Source: Podospora pseudoanserina
Taxonomy: Eukaryota > Ascomycota > Sordariomycetes > Sordariales > Podosporaceae
Length of the DNA: 64,000 bases
Direction: 5' to 3'
Assembly (NCBI RefSeq): GCF_035222485.1
Contig: NC_085920.1
Location: 7,054,001-7,118,000, forward strand
A program made the translations under genes and the position numbers. Below the pieces are notes generated by a model. The model saw only the letters and a list, made by a program, of their open reading frames with translations. It was not told the origin of the DNA and ran no database searches. Shown here piece by piece: positions 44,332-55,383 of this stretch (position 1 is the first letter of the stretch; each line of letters opens with the position of its first letter).

Positions 44332-47300
44332 TTAGAAAGCCAAGACAAGGGCAGCAGCAATAACACCTCCCAAAACAACCCCATTCCTCCCCGCCCCAGC
44401 AGTCACGGGCTGCTGCGTAGCTGAAGCAATAGGCTTGACATACCCACTGCTGTAAGGGAATCCACCCGAGGGCGTAGGCTTGACAACAACTCCCTCGTCA
44501 CCACCGGCAGGCTTGGAAGTAGCAGTGACATCAGGCTTGGGCACGGTGATGATAGTAGTCAACTGCTGGACGAAGGTCGTGGTGGAGGTCGTCGTCTCCT
44601 CCTCAGCAGGGACATCAGTAATAACCTTGATTGCTGGCTTGGAGCTAGTCTCCACGCCTGGAACAGCGGGGACAGGAGTGGAAGTGGCCTCCGCCTCGGA
44701 GATAGGGCAGACAGTTGTTCCGATTGGGACGACGACAGTGGTGGTGCTACCCGCCGGGCAGTTCGTCACGGTGGGAGCACACGAGGTGAGGGTGAGGGTC
44801 TTGGTGGAGTAGATGGTTGAGGTGGTATAACCCGCGGGCAGGGAGGAGGAAGAGGTGATGACGGGAGCGTCGGTCGTGGTGACGGGGCAGACGGTGGTGC
44901 CGATGGCGATGGTCTTGGTCACGACGCGGCCGGGGCAGGAGGTGACAGAGGGCTCGCACGAGGTCACGGTGAAGGTGGTGGTGGAGTAGATGGTGGAGGT
45001 GGTGAAGCTCTCCGAGGGTGTGATGACGGGGCCGTCAGTGGTGGTCTCGCTGGCGGGAAGAGTCTCTGTCTCGCTAGCAATAACAGACCCGGTCTCGCTA
45101 GCGGTAGCGCTCTCGATGCTAGACTCTGTCTCGCTGGCAATAACAGACCCGGTTTCGCTGGCTGTAACGGTCTCAATCGCAGACTCGGTCTCGCTGGCAG
45201 TGACGGTCTCAGTGACGGCCTCGGTCTCGCTGGCGGTAGCGGTCTCAGTCACACTGACAACAGCAGACTCGGTCTCGCTGGCAGTGACGGTCTCAGTGAC
45301 GGCCTCGGTCTCGCTGGCGGTAGCGGTCTCAGTCACACTGACAACAGCAGACTCAGTTTCGCTGGCGGTGGCGGTCTCAGTGACGGCCTCGGTCTCGCTG
45401 GCGGTAGCGGTCTCAGTCACACTGACAACAGCAGACTCAGTTTCGCTGGCGGTGGCGGTCTCAGTGACGGCCTCGGTCTCGCTGGCGGTAGCGGTCTCAG
45501 TCACACTGACAACAGCAGACTCGGTCTCGCTAGCGGTGGCAGTGGCAGTCTCGGTGGTCTCATCATCCTCGCAGTAGCTTTCAGTCTCAGTGGCAGTCTC
45601 GCTAACAGTAGTAACCTCAGTCTCGCTAGCGGTCAGAGTAGCACTGGCGGTGATGGTCTCGGCTTCGCTGGCAGTAGCAGACTCGGTAGCAGACTCGGTC
45701 GCAGTGACGGTCTCTGTTCCACTCGCAGTCTCGGTGGCGGTGGCAGTCTCGCTGGTGGTGGTCTCGTCATCCTCGCAATAGCTCTCAGTCTCAGTGGCAG
45801 TCTCGGTGGCAGTGGCAGACTCGGTGAGAGTAGGGCTGGTGGTAATGGTCTCAGTCTCGGTGACAGTGGCGGACTCGGTGACAGACTCGGTGGCGGACTC
45901 AGTGACAGACTCGGTGGCAGACTCAGCGGTGCTGGACTCGGTAGAGATGGTGCTTGTGGTGGTCGGGATGATATCGGTCACGGTCACACTCTCAGTCTCA
46001 GTACTGGTAAAATCCTCAGTGTAGGTGATGCCAGTAGGCTCAGCAGAGGTTTCAACGGTTGTGGTGGTGATGTCAGGCTCGTTGGCGGTGATGGTCTCAG
46101 TCTCGGTGACGGTCTCGCTGGCAGTGGCAGACTCAGTGGCAGACTCGGTAGAGATGGTGCTGGACTCGGTAGAGGTGGCGCTGGTCTCGGTAGAGGTGGC
46201 GCTGGTCTCGGTAGAGGAGACGGTAGTACTGCTGGTCTCGGTGGAGGAGATGGTAGTGCTGACAGTGGTGCTGCTCACAGTGGTGGAAGAAGTGGTGGAA
46301 GAAGTGGTGCTCAAGATGGTGGAGCTGGAGCTGGTAGGCTTGGGGATACCACGCTTGATGCAAAGTTTCTGCCCAAGTCCGAGGATGTTGCAGTTGAGAC
46401 CAGGATTGAAGGCATTGAGATCGCTGAGATCAATACCGGCACGGGCAGCAATCTGATAGCAGTAGTCACCAGACTTGACACTATACTCACGCACGCAAGC
46501 GGTCGGTGTGGGAGCCGGGGGCGTGACGGTGTGGGTGTAGCCACCCAAAAGGCTTCGAGCATACTGGTAGTAGTTCAATCCAGCTGGGCTGGAGCCTGAA
46601 ACGATGTTTCTCGCGCCATAGGTGGCATCATAGATCATGACACCACCAAACGCAGCCCTGCCCTTGAACTTGTTGATGACAGTTCGGAGGTTGGTGGGCG
46701 TGAGGTAGCCACTCGCCTCACCGTTTTGAACAGCATTGGTACTTCCAGGCAATCCAATGAAAATCTTTGCACCACTGCTGGCGGTCGATTGGAGATGCGA
46801 GGCCCAAGCGTCAAAGTTGTTGTTGGTGACGCCATGGCATCCTGGGTTGTTGTAAAACTGGACGAACAGAAGGTCAAACTTGCTGTTCTTGATGATGTGC
46901 TTCATCTTGTAATACGGATCGTTCAGAGGGCATTCGGGAGCGGCGGTAATCAGGAACTGGCGGTTGTTTGGGTTGAGTTGTGGTGTCGCCATGAACTGGC
47001 GCAGACTGCTAATCATGGCGATATAGCCCTTTGACTGGTTTGCGTCTTCATGAATCTGTTAGCCAATCACGGCGCTATCATGAGCAGTCAAGGTTAAGCT
47101 TACCGTAGCTCTTCTCGATATCGAAGTCAAACCCATCAAAGACGAAGTTCTCCTCGCCCTCTTCGGCATTGAGGTAGTAATCATCAAACGGTCTTGGGAC
47201 GATGGAGCCGGCGATGCGAGGACCGAAGGCTTGCCACACGAACAAGGCAAAGCGACGTCCTTCGGCTTCGTTGCTGAGGTCGTAGTTGGCGGTCGTCTTC

Positions 47301-47647
47301 CACTCTCCACCAATGGAGAGAAGGACCTTCTTGCCCTTCTTTTGGCAGTATCTGATGTCGGCAGCGATCTTTCCGCAGTCGGACTGGACGTTGGTGTTGG
47401 CACCGTTGTACTTGTAGTACACTCCATCGCAGTGGCTTCCAAAGTTGGTACCCGGCCAGTTGGCTCCCGAGGGGTCCTGGGAGGGGGACTTGTTGAGGAA
47501 ACCAACGGTAACATAGTCGAATCCAGAAGCATCACAGAAGGTGGAAAGCCTTGAGCCGGCGGTCTGACCCCAGTAGACATTGACTTCGGGAGCAGCAAAA
47601 GCGGGAGCCGCGGCCAGGGCGGCAACGACGAGAGTCTTGGTGAACAT
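44332..47647 (-). CDS. GPI-anchored class III GH18 chitinase with LysM and mucin-like repeats
   Basis: Two exons (47647-47104 and 47045-44332, 58-bp intron) give 1085 residues. A signal peptide (MFTKTLVVAALAAAPAFAAP) leads into a GH18 domain to about residue 350, with catalytic FDGFDFDIE at 170-178 (Glu178 the acid). The splice site falls four residues after it. A LysM chitin-binding domain follows at about 365-412 (YSVKSGDYCYQIAARAGIDL, then NAFNPGLNC). Residues about 415-855 are a Ser/Thr/Glu-rich stalk with 28-residue repeats. Two wall modules (TSTIYSTTTFTVTSC near 862 and TSTIYSTKTLTLTSC near 921, each ending TTVCP) come next. The end has a GPI signal, NGVVLGGVIAAALVLAF. It should act on chitin at the cell surface, in wall remodelling or mycoparasite-type contacts. 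The LysM between a class III catalytic domain and a GPI stalk is a notable layout. No lesion is seen. Confidence 0.93.
45176..45585 (-). repeat. 84-bp tandem repeats coding the chitinase stalk
   Basis: The plus-strand word CACTGACAACAGCAGACTC recurs at about 45250, 45334, 45418 and 45502, exactly 84 bases apart. Each unit codes 28 residues (ESAVVSVTETATASE then TEAVTETATASET). Copies differ by only a few bases, so the array is young or homogenised. Flanking parts (45060-45176 and 45585-46250) carry more diverged relatives of the same words. Confidence 0.9.
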
Positions 47648-50319
47648 TATGGAGGTTGACGGAATATTAATAACACGGGGTATGTGTGTAAACAAAAAGA
47701 GCGTCTGGTCAACGATGACCGTAGTAGTAATGAGTGGATGGTGCTGCGATAGCACAACGAAAGGACGCAAACAAGATGTTTGCACGGCTGAAAGAGCACG
47801 CCGCCGTCGAGAGTTGACTTGGAGAGGACCAAGAGACGTGAAGGGCGAGAACCTTCGCCCAAAGTGGGCGGCGCGCCCTTTTTGATGCCTCCTGCTTCCC
47901 AACTCGGCATGGCTCCAGGATCGTGGGATTCCTCCTGCATCAACCTTCCGTCACCCAACGCTCGGTTCAGATCTGGCGCTCTCAGCCAGTTGTCCGGGTC
48001 GGCCTCCGCGTGTGAGGACGGGTGCAAGGAATAGTGTGTGGGTGGGAAATGAGCACATGCATGGCAACCCTACCCCGATCCCAGGCGCGCGCTGTCAGCG
48101 ATACATCGTGGACGTCTGCCCTCGGTGCGGTGATACAATACTGGAGAGCCATAATTATGCCCCCAGAGCCTGGTCACCATCGTTGACGGATGAGAAGAAC
48201 AGAATGATCCTGTGTCAACATTATTAGCTTCCGGCCGTCCAACATACTCTGTCCCTCTTGAACTCCCCAGATGATCATCTCCATACCTGTTGCCCCCAAG
48301 ATGCGGGCATATTGTGTACCTGCTTTTCACTGGCAGGTTCTTGCTTGGTCGATTTCAATAATGTGCCCCAAAACAGCAGGAGCCCCTGCCAAGAAGATGT
48401 TGGGTTCTGCATATGTGCGGGGACAGCAGCCGTGACCCCGGTTTGAGCGCAACACCATGCCAAAAGCAGATGGAATTCCTTGGGTGTGCTGCTGCGAGGG
48501 CCTTGTGCTCCTTACCGGGCTGACTCGACGTGTTAGCGCCGGTCTGGAAAAACCCTCGTTGGTCACTGAGCAAAAGACTATTTGGGAGTAATATGAGGGA
48601 GGGGACCGAAGGGATGCCGAAATTCCTGTCTTCTCAGAAACCCACGCTGCGGTGCCTGACGATCGAGAGACTCCTGGTATTTTCCACCATTCGATCTTTG
48701 ATACCTGTCTTGTCTCCGACTCTTCTGGTGGTTTTTGGGGTTCCTTAGTAAGTGAGGCTCTGCGCTGATCGCCGCGGCCAGCCTGGGAGCCTCGCGCGTG
48801 GAGTCCACCATTGAAGAACCGAGAGAGCTTGACCATCTTGGCGAGCACAGACCGGATCCTTTTCTAACCTCATATCAACTCGACCAATACCATGATACCG
48901 TGAAAAATAAAAGGAAACCTCCAATCTGGGGCATCGACATCTCAGGATCGCGGTTCAAAAAACCCGATGATGGGTGAGGGAAGATGGCATTTTCATGTCA
49001 GGTACCCGGCCGTCAGACGTTGGTGGCTTCTCCAGCTGCAGCCCGTATTTTTGTGGAACCCCTCAGAGACGGATAGCGCGTCCGGTGCAGCCGCCGAATC
49101 CTGCAGCCACCTCTCATCACCACCGGGCTACCCGTCCCGAAAGTGTGAACGCCCCTGCATTCCTTCTGCCCCCCATCATCATGCCATCTCGGCCCTGGCG
49201 CAAGACTTCACGTTGCACAGATTTGATAATAAAACCGCAATTAAGGCTGTCATTGAAAGCGCCGCAAACCCGCCAAGCGAGCCTGGTGGAAGGATGTGCT
49301 GAAAATAGCCTCTTTCTCTTCCGGGTAAACCGGTAGCGAAGCGTGCTGAAATCTCCGGACTCTGACCGCGATGCTGTTTTGACACCACCTTTTGACAGCT
49401 GGCCAATGGCCACTTGTGCGCAGTCCCCCAGTAACAAACACAAGTCCCCGACATTTTAAAGCACCTGGCAAAATGGACGAGCCGGAGATGTCTCTTCAAG
49501 GCCGAGACCGCAAAAGTTCTCGACCCTGGAGTATGCCTCGGTCCCCGTCCGAGCACGTCGAGCCTTGGACCTCGCTGCCCAAGGTGGAGCAGAGATAGGG
49601 GTGCTGGAACAACGGGAATGTGACAGAGCTTTCGGTGTACAAACGTCATGTTTCCTGGTGCTGTTGAGCTGGTAGCAATGATAGACATGAGGAGCTCGAT
49701 CTTACAGAGTAAATCAAGACGGGCACGATTTGCCTTTATCGGGACGTCGTCCTCCCAAACAATAAATGTGTTCCTAGGACACATGCTGGCAGTCACCCTA
49801 AATCCTCAACTCGTTTAGTCCAAATCTATGATGATAAGAAAAAGGAGGGAAAAGCCAGCACCGGGTGCCCCGATGCCAGAACGCAGAATGCCCAATGTAA
49901 AAGCCTCGAATAAAACCGAGTAAGGTAGTCCCAATTTCATAGTGTTGGCCTGCAGAATTTCGTCTGTGGCCCTGTTCTCTAGATGACAAGCGAAGCTATC
50001 ACAGCAGCCGCTTGAAGCGTTGTTAGTTAGGTGGCCGCGTAATGCTTTCTTTGTCGGAAAGACGTCCATGCCTAGCGGGAAGAGACTCTCTCTCTAGAAA
50101 ATCGGCACCACGATATCGAACAGCAGCCAGATCCTCTTACTCCTGTTGTTGTATGTATAGACCTTGGAGCACCTTCCTCAAGACCTGAAGCCTGAGCCAT
50201 GCTTGGACCACCAGGAGGCTATCCTCCGGGACCGACTCACCTCACCCGCCGCCCTCCCCCACCTGCCCTTAATAAGAGCAAGCTCGACAGCTCCTTCCAA
50301 CAAAATTCTGTACAGTCAC

Positions 50320-50409
50320 CACAGTGTTTGGTCAGGTGGTCTGGTGCCTTGCTCTGTAAACACCACCACTCAGGTTCAAAACACTGCAGGTTCAACCCCT
50401 GTAGTGGGC
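50320..50409 (+). pseudogene. tRNA-like relic with a good box B
   Basis: A T-arm folds well: GCAGG/CCTGT around the loop TTCAACC (50386-50402), which is also a consensus Pol III box B (GGTTCAACCCC). Upstream TGGTCAGGTGG (50329-50339) resembles box A. The 3' acceptor-like AGTGGGC has no partner at the expected place, and no clean anticodon stem is present. It is a tRNA relic or the head of a short element. Confidence 0.3.
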
Positions 50410-50488
50410 GCTCTCTGCAGTAATCGCCGATTTCCTGGTTGCTTGACTCCTATGTTCGCTCACTCTGTAGGCCGCGCTGGGGGATAGT

Positions 50489-50620
50489 GGGTTCGGGGGA
50501 TCGATCAGACCGGTGATTCTCTCTTTTTCTTTTTTTCTTTTTTTCCTTTTCTCTTTTTTTTCTTTTTCTTTTTTTTGGGGGTATTTTCTTTTCTCTTTTG
50601 TCTATAGCTTCGACTTTTCT
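50489..50620 (+). repeat. SINE-like locus 2: GGGTTCG, pyrimidine tract, TTCGACTTTTCT tail
   Basis: GGGTTCG at 50489-50495 is followed by about 20 mixed bases, a T/C tract (about 50517-50576), then TTCGACTTTTCT at 50609-50620. The order and the tail match locus 1 at 23388-23591. The tract is about half as long. No target-site duplication was found by eye. Confidence 0.35.
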
Positions 50621-50708
50621 TGGAGGTTTTCTGTCTCTCTGAATTGTCATCCGACTTAATGTTCTCTTCCATGTTGGACAACTTGGAATACAGTGGCTAT
50701 AGCTCCAG

Positions 50709-50990
50709 CTATCTGTTCGACTTCGTCCCAACCAACTTCCGCATATCCGTCATGAAAAGCCTTTGCCAGTCAGGTACTTTAGGCTTGCCTTTAACATCGC
50801 ACAGACGGAAAGACGATACAATTAAGTCCATTGTTACGGTGCCCTTCTGGTTCCAGACATGCCTTTGTCGAACTTCAAGGAAAGCATCGTTGAGCAAATC
50901 CATCTCTAGGTATCTATATGTTGGATTCCTAGTTGATGAACTTGCCGAAGACTGCTCCGTTTTCTCAATACTGTATCTGTTTAGTTGCAT
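50709..50990 (-). CDS. Hypothetical ORF of 93 codons in an A/T-richer block
   Basis: Opens MQLNRYSIEKTEQSSASSST and continues with amphipathic, protein-like sequence (LEMDLLNDAFLEVRQRHVW, then MDLIVSSFRLCD), ending KLVGTKSNR. No motif is recognised. It may be the last exon of an old gene together with the ORF at 51419-51742, but I can place no splice path between them. Codon third positions are A/T-rich, unlike neighbouring genes. Confidence 0.25.
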   Translation of the reverse strand: MQLNRYSIEKTEQSSASSSTRNPTYRYLEMDLLNDAFLEVRQRHVWNQKGTVTMDLIVSSFRLCDVKGKPKVPDWQRLFMTDMRKLVGTKSNR

Positions 50991-51418
50991 ATCAACCAAA
51001 TGAAAAATATTGTTCGGGATTTAGTTCTTGATCAGACGCCTTGCGTTGCCTGTGTGTACTTGGCTAATCTAGTCTTGAAGACCCAATACCTTGTGATCTG
51101 TTTACCTTATCACCCTTCGCGATAAATCTCCGTAAAATCCCCATACGATGATGGGCATTGGATGAGATTCGCGGTAGCCAATCACTAAGGTGACACGCAA
51201 ATCCTATGCCTACAAGACACCTCGCAACGGGACTTCGAGATCGAGAATATTTTGCAAATATAGAATGTTCTGTCGCATGGTTGTCTTGCTGCAGATGCAA
51301 GCTATCGGGATGTTCACCTGGCACCCTAAAATTGATTTATGTTCTGACTTCGAGTCGAGGTCTTGTTCACGCCGTATTTACCTCAACGGCAGCTTGGGTG
51401 TGATGCTTCAACACCAAC

Positions 51419-51742
51419 TCAACTTTGACTTAGAATAGACGTTCCGATGTGACCTGTATTATGGGCGACTACCAAGTAGTTGTAGCAGTCTCGGAGTTTT
51501 ATATTGGTTCCCGGAGAAGTCGAAATGCTTTGGACTACAGAAGACAGGAAGAGAACACCCTGTGCTGTAGGTAGCAAGTCCTTATGTGTATCCAGCTCTG
51601 GCGCTTGGATATAGTTCTCTATCGCCTCTTGAGGAATTTCGCTGCTGGTTGAGTGCATTTTCTTAAATCCCTCGAACCTTCTGGGCATTTGTCTGGAGAG
51701 AAGCTCATATATGTCTCGCCTATCCTGTGGCGTGCGAGCCAT
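51419..51742 (-). CDS. Hypothetical ORF of 107 codons in an A/T-richer block
   Basis: Opens MARTPQDRRDIYELLSRQMP and reads as a real soluble protein (FEGFKKMHSTSSEIPQEAIE, then LRDCYNYLVVAHNTGH), but no family is recognised. A frame after a TTTTAG at about 51326 (Q V N I P I A C I C ...) also looks protein-like, so this may be a first exon of a decayed or intron-rich gene on the minus strand. Its base use differs from neighbouring genes. Confidence 0.3.
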   Translation of the reverse strand: MARTPQDRRDIYELLSRQMPRRFEGFKKMHSTSSEIPQEAIENYIQAPELDTHKDLLPTAQGVLFLSSVVQSISTSPGTNIKLRDCYNYLVVAHNTGHIGTSILSQS

Positions 51743-53394
51743 CTCACATGGTCACGGGCAGAGAGATAGGTTACATCGTCCAACGCAAGAACAGCTCAGC
51801 ACAAACAGACGTCACTAGGCCCAGGGCCCAGCAGATGGCAGAACGAGTGCATGCCGGCATACGATCAGTGATGTGACACTGTCTCTCACCCCAAACAATC
51901 TCATGAGACTCAAAACCAAGGTCGGAGAAACTTTGCGAGATAAGAAATTGCAGAAAACGCCGCTTGCGCCATAGGGCTCCATTCTGGGGTTCGATATTGC
52001 AGAGGTGTTGTCGAGTGACGGACGTGAACTGGTTTTCGTCCAAACTGCCAAGAGGGGTAGATGGGATGACGGCAGACCGTGGCATCCGAGACCAGGAAAG
52101 CCCTGGTACCACGACGACCCTGAAAACAACGACCAGCAAGCACCAAAACACCACGGTCGATCCCAGCTCGCCATTCCAAGGCGTGAGGTGATCGTCATAG
52201 GAAAACAGCAAACACAGCTTCATGCGGCCAAGGGTCTGTAGGGTCGAGTCCCCGATCTTGATTCCCCCGCATAAACAACAGCACCGGTGGTCAGTCATCC
52301 CTCGTCGCCCTGTCAAACTAGCCACTAGCTAGCGAACTGGACAGTTATTTTTGGTGGATCAGATGGGATGCCCGGCATTGGGCGGGGAATCTCTAACGGC
52401 GCTCGCTCGGCAGTTTCTTGTTCTTTGAAATTCTCTTGCAGATGGCAAACAAGCGCTAGTAAAAACGGCGAGAAGTCTTTCTTTTGCCCCTTTAGATAGT
52501 CTCACAGCAGTTTTCTTGTGGTACAGTCTGCATGGCCGATGTATGGCATCGCAGCAAATTTGTTGGGGCACTGGCAAATGGTCAGGTTCAGTGGCTGTGC
52601 GACGTCGGTTGTTCCCCTGAAGAAACGGCCCCGGCCAATCATGTGCTGCGGAAGTGGCTCGCGGCGGCTGGGCTGGCTTGAAGGGCGCCACATTGAACCA
52701 ATACGATGGACGAATATCGCAAAGCTGCATAGTAACAGAATCTCTTGCTGCACAGGAGAAGAGGACTTTGTTATGATCTATGCTGTTGGTGAGGCTTTGA
52801 AAATGAATGCTTTCTTTCCGATTACCGTCACCTGATCTGATTGCCGTTTCGCGTTGGTTGCTGATGTGAGGTCGTGTTGATGTGGAGGCCACCTGCCTGT
52901 CCGGTCCAGTGGGGGGGTGATACGAAGAACGAAAGGAGGCCCGCCTCCCGAAGAAGCAACCCCTGTCATCATTTTGCGGGACTCTGGGCCCTCCGTGCAA
53001 CCTGCTGAACAAGGTGCTGCTCACAACTTTTCCCGTCCTCTTCCAATCTCAAATTCATTCGCTTCCCCTTTCGTTTTCACCCACGCTCGTTTCTACCACG
53101 TTTTACCACGTTATTTCTAATTCGGCACGTACGCACGCCGCTCCTACAAAGCTTGGTCGAGATATCAGGATAACTGGGTCACACGGGCCTTTCATTTCGC
53201 CCACATTAGACGGCTTTGTAACGGTTCCTGTCGCGCCTTGGCCATCTCATTCGAAACAGTCACCTCGGACGAGACCAATTTCGAAAGGACACAACATCGC
53301 TGGGAGACCGACGATATTTTAGCAGAAGCGGGTTTTTATTTTGGTAAAAGAACAAAGACTAGGTGTCTGACTGTCACGGACTCAACCAGCCACG

Positions 53395-54201
53395 ATGCAT
53401 ATCAGAAAAGCCCTTCAACTATTCGTTTTGGGGTTGTCGGCCGCCTCTGTCGCCGAAGCTACGTTTGTGAGCCCAAGACTTGCCCGACATGAAAGAGCTC
53501 TCCAGCGAAGACAAGACGATGGCGGCGATGCGCCACCCAACTCTGCCTCTGACCCTGCCGACGAACCACCGGCGCCATCGACGTCAGATGCCCCAGTGAC
53601 AACACCAAGCACTAGCTCAACAACACCACCACCACCCGTCACATCATCAACCCCGCCGCCTCCTGAGGAAACTTCCATTTCGGTCACTTCCAGCACCACG
53701 ACGACGACAACCCCTCGGCCAGGCAACTCTGTCTCTTCCTCCTCCACATCGTCGACCACCGCCCCGCCAGACCCCGACACAAGCGATGAGCCCACCACCC
53801 ACGTCCAGACCATCACCAGAACCATCGTGACTACTAATCCCGATGGTCAGGAAACGACGGTCATCGATGAAGTTGTGACTACCTCGACCTCGGTACCACT
53901 GCCAAACGGAGGTGGCGGTAATGGCGGCGACACGGGTATGTCCACAACGACGCGCAACACGGTGATCGGCGTGGTGGTCGGTGTCGGCGGCGCTGTTATT
54001 TTGGCTGGTCTGGGTTTTGTTGCCTGGAGGATTTGGGGCAAGAAGAAGCAGCAGGAGGAGCAAGACACCTTGATGGACGATTACAGCGCGGTTGGCGAGA
54101 AGCCAGACACGATTGGATCGACCAGCACACGCACTCCCTTCCAGAGCACACTCGAGAGCTACCACGCGCCAACACATGTCAACACGGCATCGAATTTCTA
54201 A
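53395..54201 (+). CDS. Mucin-like single-pass membrane protein (Mid2/SKG6-type layout)
   Basis: An intronless frame of 268 residues. A signal peptide (about 1-22, ending VAEA) precedes an Arg-rich stretch (RLARHERALQRRQDDGGDA), which may be a Kex2-type processing site. Residues 55-170 are Ser/Thr/Pro-rich and should be heavily O-mannosylated, including THVQTITRTIVTTNPDGQET, a strand pattern common in fungal surface proteins. A transmembrane span lies at about 189-212 (TVIGVVVGVGGAVILAGLGF), followed by WRIWGKKKQQEEQDTLMDDY and a Ser/Thr-rich cytosolic tail ending HVNTASNF. The layout is that of yeast wall-stress sensors and Skg6/Axl2-like proteins; the signalling role is inferred only from layout. 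There is no WSC cysteine domain. Its CT-rich leader (53035-53110) supports expression. Confidence 0.8.
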   Translation: MHIRKALQLFVLGLSAASVAEATFVSPRLARHERALQRRQDDGGDAPPNSASDPADEPPAPSTSDAPVTTPSTSSTTPPPPVTSSTPPPPEETSISVTSSTTTTTTPRPGNSVSSSSTSSTTAPPDPDTSDEPTTHVQTITRTIVTTNPDGQETTVIDEVVTTSTSVPLPNGGGGNGGDTGMSTTTRNTVIGVVVGVGGAVILAGLGFVAWRIWGKKKQQEEQDTLMDDYSAVGEKPDTIGSTSTRTPFQSTLESYHAPTHVNTASNF

Positions 54202-55383
54202 CGCGCTCTTCTCACGGCCATTTTCTTACCTGTCGATAATTCTGCCATTTATGGGAAGCCTCCCGGAGTTTTTTTTTTAACGGTTGCAACAACTACAACA
54301 TCATCACTACTTTGCATGCTCAGTGGACCAGGACGATTGTTTTCTCGTCCTCGCCGCTTGAAACGAAACCCAATGTGTATCATGGTGGAGGACTAGACAA
54401 TGTGTTGTTTCGCTCAGGAGCTCATCACAAGAAGCGTTTTGCCCTTTTTTCTCTATCGGGTGGTTGGTTCTGGTCAGCATAGATTGGGAATTTATCCTCG
54501 GCGTGTGGCTGAGGGAGGCTTGTTTATTCGTTACTCTCCTTTTACATTATTATCTTTGTTTATTCCCCATCCTCAAAAAGTAACGACATGGCGTTGAGAA
54601 AGAGAAGTTACCGTTTAATACCAATATCGACTACCTACCTTCCTACCATCTACACTAGTAAAAAATATGAAAATCTCGGTTCTCGAAGCTTCTTGAGATG
54701 AAGAGATGGACGAAGTGAAGCCGGAAGAGGAGCTTATAACTCCCCGCTTCATTCAAACTTGTGAAATGCCAGAAATTGTCGGTTGAGAACTAGTGTGCGA
54801 ACTTTGTCTGAATGGCAGGTGTCACTCTCATCTGATCTTGGGATTTGGTTTGGTATCGAGTCGGGAGCTTTGAAGCCGGCGCTGGCGCAAATTCCGGGGG
54901 CGATGACGGCATTGGTGATGCAAGGGGCATTTCTCTCGAACTTCATTCAAGATTTTTGCGTCATGGGAGATCACGTGCATCGTTCTTCTCGGGCGAAAAG
55001 TTCTTGATTGACGGGTGGTGTGCTCAAGCCTCGTGGTAAATCATGGTTGTCTCAGACAGGTTTCAGGGTGACTTTTTCTGTGGGAATAGCTCCATGCGCA
55101 GAAACGGGGATTGGGTTGGGGTTAGACAGCGCGGGGTAGACATGCTGTCGTGGTTTAAGTTTAATATCTGTTGAGGCTCGTCTTTTACCATCGAAACCTG
55201 GGGTTTTTGATATTGTTGTTGTGTATTTTTGAAGGGTTCACTTCGTCCTCTCTTTTTGATATTGTCAGTTCGTCCATCCAGGTGATGGTAGGTGGTCTAG
55301 TTCTTCAATTCTGAATAGCATTTTTTTTTTTTTTTTTTTTTTTTTGATCAACGGCATTTCTTTGATACCCCTTTTCTGTCAAA
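54202..55383. other. Intergenic, 3' of the mucin-like gene to the next promoter
   Basis: 1.18 kb with no protein-like ORF. A T26 homopolymer lies at 55320-55345, just 40 bases before the next start codon. No RNA gene or repeat is recognised. Confidence 0.5.

Larger units (their letters stand above)
47648..53394. other. Gene-poor 5.7 kb with relics
   Basis: Between the chitinase start and the mucin-like gene I find no full gene. 47648-50300 and 51800-53394 hold only overlapping chance ORFs (for example 49179-49796 minus and 51771-52325 minus). In the middle are the tRNA/SINE-like segments (50320-50620) and a visibly A/T-richer block with two protein-like minus-strand ORFs (50709-51742). The chitinase promoter lies at the left end, and the CT-rich leader of the 53395 gene at the right end (53035-53110). 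Confidence 0.45.

Noticed and set aside
49179-49796. 205-codon minus-strand ORF
   Set aside because: A stretch near its end resembles a membrane span, but the rest is Cys/His/Arg-rich without pattern, and opposite ORFs overlap it. Not enough to call a gene.
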